A stretch of 51,438 nt of DNA from an uncultured Clostridia bacterium (GTDB lineage Bacteria > Bacillota > Clostridia > TANB77 > CAG-508), in contig CAKOXK010000011.1 of the NCBI GenBank assembly GCA_934130085.1, positions 1 to 51,438 of the forward strand, given 5' to 3'. A program made the translations under genes and the position numbers. The notes below the pieces were generated by a model that saw nothing but the letters and a program-made list of their open reading frames with translations, did no database searches and was not told where the DNA came from. This document shows, in pieces, positions 8,397 through 16,300 of this stretch. Position 1 is the first letter of the stretch; the number at the start of each line of letters is the position of its first letter.

Positions 8397-8645
8397 AAAT
8401 ATGAGTAGCTTGTTATATAATAATTCTAATGTTTGTAATAGCAGTCCTTTACCTAAAACTATTTTGAATAGCTAAGAAATAAATTACTTAAGATGAAAAT
8501 ATTTAAAATAAAGAACTTAAATAATGTAAGAATCAATTATTAAAAAAATATTACAAGCCAAAAAGACAAAAATACACGAAAAAACTTGAAAATTAAACAA
8601 AAAAATTTAGAAAATATAAAAAAATAAAAAAAGTGTCAAAAAATG
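8397..8645. other. AT-rich intergenic stretch without recognised features
   Basis: The gap between ychF and the promoter of the LPQTG protein gene contains no open frame with a ribosome binding site and no clear terminator hairpin. Only short imperfect dyads such as AACTATT/AATAGCT near 8457 are visible. Confidence 0.5.
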
Positions 8646-8674
8646 TTGACTAATAAATAAAAAAAGTATATTAT
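8646..8674 (+). promoter_or_regulatory. SigA-type promoter of the LPQTG protein gene
   Basis: The -35 hexamer TTGACT (8646-8651) and -10 hexamer TATTAT (8669-8674) are separated by exactly 17 bases. Transcription would start near 8681, giving a leader of about 80 bases before the ATG at 8762. Confidence 0.65.
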
Positions 8675-8761
8675 AAATTGTAGTTAGAAATTGTAAGATT
8701 TTTCTTGCTATATTTCAAAAGAAAAAGTTTATAATAATACAAAAAGAGTAGGAGAAGTAAA

Positions 8762-9118
8762 ATGAAAAAATTTAGAAAATATCTTATTATATCAATGGTT
8801 ATGATTTTTGCAGTATTAGCTTTAATGATGAATAGCGTTAACGCAAGTGGTGATTTCCTTTTAACACCAAATAATGGAACAGTTAAAACAAATTTAACAA
8901 ATAATACAGTAGCAAACAATGTTACAAATAACACTGTAAATACAACAACACTTAATACAACAAAAAACACAGCTATTGTAAACAATATAAATCAAAATGT
9001 AACAAAAGATTTACCTCAAACTGGTGAAAATGATACTTATGTTATAGCAGGTATTGGAATACTAGCTGTAATAATTGGTGGTGTTGCATTTATCAGATCA
9101 AGAAAATATAATATGTAA
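8762..9118 (+). CDS. Small LPXTG-anchored surface protein
   Basis: The 118-residue protein has a Sec signal peptide (residues 1-29, MKKFRKY then a hydrophobic core ending VNASG). A low-complexity Asn/Thr/Val linker (30-80) built from repeats such as NNTVANNVTNNTVN follows. The cell-wall sorting signal is LPQTG at residues 84-88, a hydrophobic helix (93-111) and the basic tail RSRKYNM. It should be cut by a sortase between Thr and Gly and linked to peptidoglycan. The mature protein is little more than the linker, so it may be a spacer, an adhesin fragment or a cell-surface filler. No sortase gene lies in the window. Confidence 0.85.
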   Translation: MKKFRKYLIISMVMIFAVLALMMNSVNASGDFLLTPNNGTVKTNLTNNTVANNVTNNTVNTTTLNTTKNTAIVNNINQNVTKDLPQTGENDTYVIAGIGILAVIIGGVAFIRSRKYNM

Positions 9119-9134
9119 TTTAAAATGTTTAATA

Positions 9135-9178
9135 TAAAAAAGGGCGGGCTTTATTTGAACCTGCCTTTTTTATTTTTT
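9135..9178 (+). terminator. Rho-independent terminator of the LPQTG protein gene
   Basis: An A-run and GGGCGGG (about 9136-9148) pair with CCTGCCTTTTTT (9160-9171), with one G.U pair in the core and an A/T extension. More T follows up to 9178. It lies about 20 bases after the stop codon. Confidence 0.85.
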
Positions 9179-9262
9179 CTACGAAAATAGATTAAAAGCT
9201 AAGAATAATAGTTCTAAAATCAAAAACTTTATAAAGTTTGGTAGTAAAAAACTGAGTTATAA

Positions 9263-9291
9263 TTGACAGTAAAAGTAAATTTAAATATGAA
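9263..9291 (+). promoter_or_regulatory. Possible SigA-type promoter upstream of pyrH
   Basis: TTGACA (9263-9268) and TATGAA (9286-9291) lie 17 bases apart. It would give a leader of almost 190 bases ahead of pyrH. That leader holds two imperfect duplications (AAAGTTAAATG at 9294 and 9331; AAAATTTGC at 9314 and 9361). Confidence 0.5.
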
Positions 9292-9384
9292 AAAAAGTTA
9301 AATGTATTTCTGAAAATTTGCGCCAAATAAAAAGTTAAATGCAATTCTGTAAGGTTTATAAAAATTTGCTAAATAAAATTATAA

Positions 9385-9409
9385 AAAGTATTTAAAATTT
9401 AAATACTTT
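9385..9409 (+). promoter_or_regulatory. 25-bp perfect palindrome upstream of pyrH
   Basis: AAAGTATTTAAA (9385-9396) and TTTAAATACTTT (9398-9409) are exact inverted repeats around one central base. A second promoter-like pair, TTTAAA (9391-9396) and TAGAAT (9414-9419) 17 bases apart, overlaps it. This arrangement would suit an operator. There is no T-run, so it is not a terminator. Confidence 0.45.
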
Positions 9410-9478
9410 ATGATAGAATACGAATAACTTTGAACAAAATGAAGTAATAAATATAAAAAAGATTAAAAGGAGGCTATT

Positions 9479-10183
9479 TTGTATAAAAGAATATTACTTA
9501 AATTAAGTGGAGAAGCACTTGCAGGGGATAAAAAGGTCGGAATAGACGAAGAAACAATAAATGGAATTTGTGATGCTATAAAAGAAATACATGATGAAGG
9601 AGTTCAAATAGGAATAGTTGTTGGAGGAGGCAATTTCTGGAGAGGAAAATATGGCAAGGAAATGGTTAAGACAACAGCTGACTATATGGGAATGCTAGCA
9701 ACCACAATGAATGGCCTCGCATTACAAGACGCATTGGAAAAAAGAGGTATTGAAACAAGAGTTCAAACTGCAATTGAAATGAGACAAATAGCAGAGCCTT
9801 ATATTGGCAGAAGAGCACTACGTCACTTAGAGAAGAATAGAATAGTAATCTTTTCATGTGGCACAGGAAGTCCATATTTTTCAACGGACACAGCAGCTTC
9901 ACTAAGAGCGTGTGAAATTCAGGCTGATGTAATTTTAGTTGCAAAAACAATTGATGGCGTGTATAATGCAGATCCTAAAATTGATAAAAATGCAACAAAA
10001 TTTGATCATATTACATATCAACAAATAATTGAAGAGAATTTAAAAGTAATGGATTCTACATCGATTTCATTATGCAAAGATAATAATATACCATTGGTTG
10101 TATTTGCAATGAATGATCCTAGAAACATTGTTAGAGCAACAAATGGTGAAATAATTGGAACAAAAGTTGATAATTTAGATTAA
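9479..10183 (+). CDS. pyrH: UMP kinase
   Basis: The 234-residue amino-acid-kinase-fold enzyme phosphorylates UMP to UDP for RNA, DNA and envelope sugar nucleotides. The N-terminal KRILLKLSGEAL, the nucleotide-binding VVGGGNFWRGK near residue 45 and the SCGTGSPYFSTDTAASLRA segment (short form GTGSPYFSTDTAA) are diagnostic. Translation starts at a TTG, with AGGAGG 5 bases upstream; no ATG is available. It is the first gene of a pyrH-frr-uppS-cdsA-rseP-polC block, an order conserved across Bacillota. Confidence 0.97.
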   Translation: MYKRILLKLSGEALAGDKKVGIDEETINGICDAIKEIHDEGVQIGIVVGGGNFWRGKYGKEMVKTTADYMGMLATTMNGLALQDALEKRGIETRVQTAIEMRQIAEPYIGRRALRHLEKNRIVIFSCGTGSPYFSTDTAASLRACEIQADVILVAKTIDGVYNADPKIDKNATKFDHITYQQIIEENLKVMDSTSISLCKDNNIPLVVFAMNDPRNIVRATNGEIIGTKVDNLD

Positions 10184-10262
10184 AAATAAGCAAATAAATT
10201 GGCACAGTTAATAAAATAATTACGTGTTTAATTACCGTTAATTTAGAATAAAAGGAGTTTTT

Positions 10263-10811
10263 ATGAGTATTGATGATATTAACAACAAAATGAATGATGT
10301 AATTGAGAATTTAGAAGAGAGATTTTCTGAAATTAGAGCTGGAAGAGCAAATCCAGCAATATTAAATAAAGTAAGCATTGAATATTATGGTACACCTACA
10401 CCTATTAATCAGGTAGCAAGTATTTCAGTTCCAGAAGCAAGACTTATTGTTATACAACCATGGGATAGATCTCTACTTTCACAAGTTCAAAAAGCTATTG
10501 AAAAGGCTGATATAGGAATTAACCCATTAAATGATGGTTCAGTTATAAGATTAGTATTTCCTGAACTTACAGAAGAAAGAAGAAAGGATCTTTCAAAAGA
10601 TATTAAGAAAATGTCAGAAGAAGCAAAAATTGCGATAAGAAATGTAAGACGTGATGCAATGGATGATGCTAAAGCAAAACTAAAAAACAGTGAGCTTTCA
10701 GAAGACGAGGAAAGAGCACTCGAAGATAAAATTCAAAAAACAACTGACAAATTTATAGAAAAAATTGATACAGTAACTGACAAAAAAGTAACAGATATTA
10801 TGTCTGTTTAG
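10263..10811 (+). CDS. frr: Ribosome recycling factor
   Basis: The 182-residue protein is close to the standard 185. With EF-G it splits post-termination ribosomes. Conserved text includes RAGRANPAILNKV near residue 25, YYGTPTPINQVASI and the C-terminal helices of domain I (RNVRRDAMDDAKAKLK). AAAAGGAG precedes the ATG by 6-7 bases. It follows pyrH by 79 bases and precedes uppS by 16, so it is probably in one transcript. Confidence 0.98.
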   Translation: MSIDDINNKMNDVIENLEERFSEIRAGRANPAILNKVSIEYYGTPTPINQVASISVPEARLIVIQPWDRSLLSQVQKAIEKADIGINPLNDGSVIRLVFPELTEERRKDLSKDIKKMSEEAKIAIRNVRRDAMDDAKAKLKNSELSEDEERALEDKIQKTTDKFIEKIDTVTDKKVTDIMSV

Positions 10812-10827
10812 TTATGAGGAGTTTTGA

Positions 10828-11532
10828 ATGGAATCTGAAGTTAAACCAAAGTCTATAGCGATTATTATGGATGGGAATAGAAGATGGGCTAAAGAAAGAA
10901 AAATAAGCACAGCATTAGGACACAAAAAAGGTGCTGAAGTCCTAGAAAATACAGCAAGATACTGCAACAAAATAGGAATAGAATGTTTAACTGTATATGC
11001 ATTTTCAACTGAAAATTGGAAGCGCACAGAAGAAGAAGTTAAGTCAATTCTTTTGTTACTTGATAAGTATCTTGATAAATTTCTAGAAGATGCACATCTT
11101 GATAACATTAAACTAAGAATAATAGGTGATATTTATTCTCTTCCAGAAAAATTAAAGAATAAGATGATAAAAATGGAAGAAAAAACTAAAAACAATACAG
11201 GTTTGCAATTTAATATAGCTTTTAATTATGGTGGAAGAGATGAAATTGTTAGAGCATGCAAATTAATTGCTAAAGATGTGGTTGATGGTAAAATTAAGAT
11301 AGATGATATAAATGAAGATCTTTTTGCTAATAACCTTTACACTAAAGGACAACCAGATCCTGATTTAGTAATCAGAACAAGCGGAGAATTACGCACAAGT
11401 AATTTTTTGCCATGGCAAATAACTTATTCTGAGTTCTTATTTATGGATAAATATTGGCCAGATTTTAATAATGATGACATTGATAAATGCATAAAAGAAT
11501 ATTCGAAAAGACAACGTAGAAAAGGCAAATAA
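10828..11532 (+). CDS. uppS: Isoprenyl (undecaprenyl) diphosphate synthase
   Basis: The 234-residue cis-prenyltransferase makes the C55 carrier lipid for peptidoglycan and teichoic acid synthesis from FPP and IPP. IIMDGNRRWAKE near residue 12 holds the catalytic Asp of the diphosphate-binding site. YAFSTENWKRTEEEV and the C-terminal RTSGELRTSNFLPWQ with YSEFLF are the other signature blocks. It has a GAGGAG site. The neighbouring cdsA also makes membrane lipid precursors. Confidence 0.97.
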   Translation: MESEVKPKSIAIIMDGNRRWAKERKISTALGHKKGAEVLENTARYCNKIGIECLTVYAFSTENWKRTEEEVKSILLLLDKYLDKFLEDAHLDNIKLRIIGDIYSLPEKLKNKMIKMEEKTKNNTGLQFNIAFNYGGRDEIVRACKLIAKDVVDGKIKIDDINEDLFANNLYTKGQPDPDLVIRTSGELRTSNFLPWQITYSEFLFMDKYWPDFNNDDIDKCIKEYSKRQRRKGK

Positions 11533-11552
11533 TACAAACCCGAAAGGAATTA

Positions 11553-12386
11553 ATGATGGAAAAAGAGAAGAAGAAGATAAATTATAAAAGGCTTATGTCT
11601 GGCCTAATAGGATTCCCACTTATTGCAGTTTTATTGATTTTTGCAAATAATACTGTAATGGATGTTGCAATGGCAGTTATCTCAATGGTTGGTTTATATG
11701 AGTATTATAACTGCTTCAAATCGACAAAAAAAGCAAGCCCAAGTATGTGGTATGGAATGATTGTATCATTATTGTTAATTGGAGCACACAGATGCTCAGA
11801 TACTGCATTAAAAGAAATAATAATCATGATAATTCCACTTTCAATACTGATATTAATGGTTGAGATGGTTCTTTCAAAAGGAAAGAAAAATATTGTAGAT
11901 ATAATAGTAACATTATTTGGAATCTGCTATATTCCACTATTATTATTATTTATGAGTCTTGTAAGAGGAAGTTATGGAAAAGTACTTATTTGGTATGTGC
12001 TTTTAGCTTCTTGGGGAAGTGATATATTTGCTTATTTAATTGGAAAGAATATAGGAAAACATCATTTTACAGAAATAAGCCCAAACAAAACAATTGAAGG
12101 TTCTGTAGCTGGTATAGTTGGAGCAATTGTGATTTCTTTAATCTATACAGTAATTATGAATAATATTTATAATATGCAAATAAGTCTTGTAATGGTAGCA
12201 ATAATTATATTAATACTAAGTTTTATTGGTCAAATAGGAGACTTAACAGCTTCTGCAGTTAAAAGATATTGCGGTATTAAAGATTTTAGCGAGCTAATTC
12301 CTGGTCATGGTGGAATGCTTGACAGAATAGATAGTGTAATATTAGTAGCGCCATTTGCATATATTCTTTTAGGCTTATTAATATAA
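11553..12386 (+). CDS. cdsA: Phosphatidate cytidylyltransferase (CDP-diglyceride synthase)
   Basis: The 277-residue integral membrane enzyme converts phosphatidic acid and CTP to CDP-diacylglycerol, the substrate of PgsA encoded at 43156. The C-terminal family signature is visible as SAVKRYCGIKDFSELIPGHG followed by GMLDRIDS, including the Lys-Asp and Asp-Arg-Asp residues. Seven to eight hydrophobic segments cover the rest. Two ATG codons in tandem (11553, 11556) follow an AAAGGA site. It lies 20 bases after uppS. Confidence 0.96.
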   Translation: MMEKEKKKINYKRLMSGLIGFPLIAVLLIFANNTVMDVAMAVISMVGLYEYYNCFKSTKKASPSMWYGMIVSLLLIGAHRCSDTALKEIIIMIIPLSILILMVEMVLSKGKKNIVDIIVTLFGICYIPLLLLFMSLVRGSYGKVLIWYVLLASWGSDIFAYLIGKNIGKHHFTEISPNKTIEGSVAGIVGAIVISLIYTVIMNNIYNMQISLVMVAIIILILSFIGQIGDLTASAVKRYCGIKDFSELIPGHGGMLDRIDSVILVAPFAYILLGLLI

Positions 12387-12403
12387 TATAATGGAGGAAA
12401 AGA

Positions 12404-13159
12404 TTGATTACAGCAATAAAAATCATATTTTTATTAGGATTCTTAATTCTTATTCATGAGACTGGTCATTTTGTAGTAGCAAAAAAATTAGGAATAATAG
12501 TCAATGAATTTGCAATTGGCTTTGGTCCAAAGATTTTTTCAAAAACTAAAGGTGGAACAAATTACGAAATAAGATTAATTCCTCTTGGCGGGTTTGTCAA
12601 TCTTGAAGGAGAGGAAGAGCATTCTGAAAAGGAAGGCTCTTTTAATAAAGCAAAAACAAGAGATAAATTTAAGGTGATCATTGCAGGAGCATTGGTAAAC
12701 ATCTTATTTGGCATAGTTTTAATATTTTTAATAGTGCAAGTTAGGTATATGATGATAATAAATTCAAACCTATTGGGGGCGCTAAAATACTCAATTAATG
12801 TAACAGAAGGTATAATAGTGGAATTTCTTAAATCACTATTTTTGCTTTTTACAGGAAATTTAGACATAAATAATTTTACAGGTCCAATAGGTATATCTCA
12901 AATGGTATCAAAAACAAGTGGTTTTGTAGAATTTGCATATTTACTTTCAATGGTGTCGATATCATTAGGCTTTACAAATTTGCTACCTATATTGCCATTA
13001 GATGGAGGAAAAGCATTGCTTATAATAATTGAGGCAATAAGAAAGAAAGAACTAAGCAAAAAAACAGAAGAAATTATAGCAACAATTGGTCTTTTGATTG
13101 TAATGACACTTACAGTTATATGCACTGTAAATGATGTAATAAGAATTTTTAATAAATAA
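12404..13159 (+). CDS. rseP: Site-2 protease, RseP/RasP family, without PDZ domain
   Basis: This intramembrane zinc metalloprotease has HETGH at residues 18-22 in the first membrane helix and a second metal ligand in NLLPILPLDGGKA near residue 200. It is only 251 residues long, while typical bacterial RseP/RasP proteins have 340 to 450. The usual periplasmic PDZ module between the first and second halves is absent: the chain passes from LIFLIVQVRYMMI directly to a short linker and the FTGPIGISQM segment. Start is TTG with GGAGG 6 bases upstream. It lies 18 bases after cdsA. It likely cleaves anti-sigma factors or signal peptide remnants, with altered substrate gating. Confidence 0.9.
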   Translation: MITAIKIIFLLGFLILIHETGHFVVAKKLGIIVNEFAIGFGPKIFSKTKGGTNYEIRLIPLGGFVNLEGEEEHSEKEGSFNKAKTRDKFKVIIAGALVNILFGIVLIFLIVQVRYMMIINSNLLGALKYSINVTEGIIVEFLKSLFLLFTGNLDINNFTGPIGISQMVSKTSGFVEFAYLLSMVSISLGFTNLLPILPLDGGKALLIIIEAIRKKELSKKTEEIIATIGLLIVMTLTVICTVNDVIRIFNK

Positions 13160-13329
13160 AGCACAAAAATGTAACAAAAAATATAAAAATTAATAAAAAA
13201 CATATAAAGATATGGGATTTGTATAATATAAAAAGTTAATACAAATAAAAAGATAAAGAAAATTTAATCTAGAAAATAATACAAATGATGCGAAAGATTA
13301 TGTTATAAAAGGTATAATGGGGGCATATT

Positions 13330-16300
13330 TTGAGCGAATTAAAAGAAGTAAAAGTTGTATTTTCCGATTATAGTGCAGATAGTTTTGCACTTGCGGATGC
13401 ACTAATTGCAAAAGTTAATTTATATAAAAAAACAAATGTAATGGAAATCTTTTTAAATGCAAAAGAACTAATTTCAATTAATGAACTTCAAAAGTTTAAG
13501 AAATATGTTATTAAAAGATTTAATTTGAGAGATGTAATTCTAAGAATTACAACGAGTATAGAAGATTCAGAGATATGTAAGTTTATAAATAATGAGTGGA
13601 AAGATATTTTAACATATTTATCTCAAAAAGTACCAGTTATAAAAGCATTTATGAAGAATTCAACTGCAAAAATAGAGAATAAGACAATAGAAGTTTCTTT
13701 AAATGTTAAAGGGAAAGAATTACTAGAAAAGCAAAATGTAAATCAATATATATCAAAATTTATAGAAAATATATATGGAGAGAACCTAAAAGTTAATTTT
13801 AGCGAAAATGAAATAAAAAGAGCGGAAAGCGAACTTGATGAAAAAAATAAAAAGATCATAGAGGATTTTACAAGAAATTCTATTCAAGTTATTATGAACA
13901 CTTCAAAGAAACGTGTAAATTCTAATGGTGAAGAAAATGGATACCAAAATCCACAAGAGAGTGACGGAGGATTTCAACAAAACGCGAATGATAATGCAAA
14001 TGCAAGTATGAACATAAATGGGAATTCTAATTTTGATGGAAACCCTAATCTAAATTCCAATGCAAGATATGTACAAGCTAATGGCTCGTATAATTCAAAT
14101 CAAAACGGACAAAATGCAGGCAATTCATATAATAAAAATAGCAAATATAATGGACAATATGGAAATAAAGCACAATATGGCTCAAGTGGAAATGATAATG
14201 GCAATCACAATGGAAGTTATAATTCAAATGGCATGAATAATAAAAACAATAATTATTCATCAAATAGCGAAGCGGAAGGTCTAAAAGAAGAGGTACAAGA
14301 TCCAAATAAGATTTATGGAAGATTTAATCCAAGACAACAAATGGAGAACATAAAAATAATCGATATTGGAATGGACACAACCGATGTTGAAATATCGGGT
14401 GAGGTTGTAAATATGCCAGATCCAACAGAACTTAAGAAAACAGGCAAGTTTTTATATTCATTTGATGTATATGATGGAACTAGTACAATTACTTGTAAAA
14501 TATTCGTTACTCCTGATAAAAAAGATTCAATTGATAAGAATCTAAAATGTGGCATTGGTGTAACAGTCAGAGGAAAAGCAGGGTATGATAATTTTGCTAA
14601 AGAAATAACTGTACTTGCTAATTCTGTAATGAAGGCTGAAATTTCAAAAAAACAAGAAAGAATGGATAATGCTGAGACAAAAAGAGTTGAGTTACATATG
14701 CATACACAGATGAGTCAAATGGATGCAATAACGCCATGTGTAGATTTAATAAAAAGAGCGATGAAGTGGGGAATGAAATCAATAGCAATTACAGACCATG
14801 GTGTTGTACAATCATTTCCAGATGCACACAAATTACTTGATAAAATTGGATATGATAAGGCAGGAATAAAAATTATATATGGAGTTGAGGGCTACCTTGT
14901 TCCTGATAAGGAGCCTGTAGTAACGAGATATAAAGGCCAATCATTGGAAGATACAACATACTGTGTATTTGATTTAGAAACAACGGGTTTTTCTTTTAGA
15001 ACTGAAAAGATTACTGAAATTGGAATAATGAAAGTAAGAAATGGTGAGGTAATTGATGAGTTTTCTAGTTTTGTAAACCCAGAAAAACCAATTCCAATGA
15101 GAGTTCAAGAGGTTACACATATAACAGACGAGATGGTAAAGGATGCGCCAAAGATTGAAGAAATCTTGCCAAAAGTAATGGAATTTTTTGGAGATTCTGT
15201 ACTTGTTGCACATAATGCAAATTTTGATACGAGTTTTATAAGATATAACTGTGAAAAGCAGGGGCTAAAATTTGAAAACACATATCTTGATACGTTGCAG
15301 TTGGCAAAAGAATTATTCCCAGATTATAAAAAATACAAGCTAGGAATTATTGCAGAAAATTTAGGAATAAAAGTTGATGTAGCACATAGAGCATTAGATG
15401 ATGTTGATACCACTGTAAAAGTATTTAATGTAATGACAAAAATGTTAAAAGAAAATGGAATAAAAAAGCTAGAAGATATTGACAAAAAAGAAGCAGGCAA
15501 AGCAAACTATAAGAAGTTGAAAAGTTATCACACAATAATTTTAGCAAAAGATTATGTGGGCTTAAGAAACTTATATAAATTAGTATCTATATCACATTTA
15601 GACTACTTTTATAAAAGACCATTAATAATGAAATCAATTTATAAAAAGTATTCTGAAGGTTTGATAATGGGAACTGCCTGTGATCAAGGAGAATTATACC
15701 AAGCAATATTAGGTGGAAAATCGGATGAAGAGATAGAGGATATAGCAAAAGACTACGATTATCTAGAAATTCAACCAATTGGTAATGATGAATATCTTGT
15801 AAGAAATCAAACATTAAAGAGTGATGAAGATCTAAGAAACATTGTAAGAAAAATTGTTGATCTAGGTGAAAAATTAGGAAAGCCGGTATGTGCAACTTGT
15901 GACGTTCATTTCATGGATCCACAAGACGAAATATATAGAAGAATATTACAAGCTGGACAAGGATATGATGATGCAGATTTTCAAGCACCATTATACCTAA
16001 GAACAACAGAGGAAATGCTTAAAGAATTTTCATATCTTGGAGAAGAAAAAGCTTATGAGGTTGTTGTAACAAATACAAATAAAATATCGGATATGTGTGA
16101 AAAAATAAGACCAATATCGCCTGAAAAATGTCCACCACACATTCCTGGGTGCGAGAAAACAATAGAAACAATTGCATATACTAGAGCACATGAATTATAT
16201 GGAAATCCATTACCTGAAATAGTAGAAAGAAGATTGAAAAAAGAGCTTGACTCAATCATAAAAAATGGATTCTCCGTAATGTACATTATAGCTCAAAAGC

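Noticed and set aside
13313..13318. TATAAT just upstream of polC as a -10 element
   Set aside because: It lies 12 bases before the start codon and overlaps the ribosome binding site, and no -35 is correctly placed. polC is probably transcribed from upstream.
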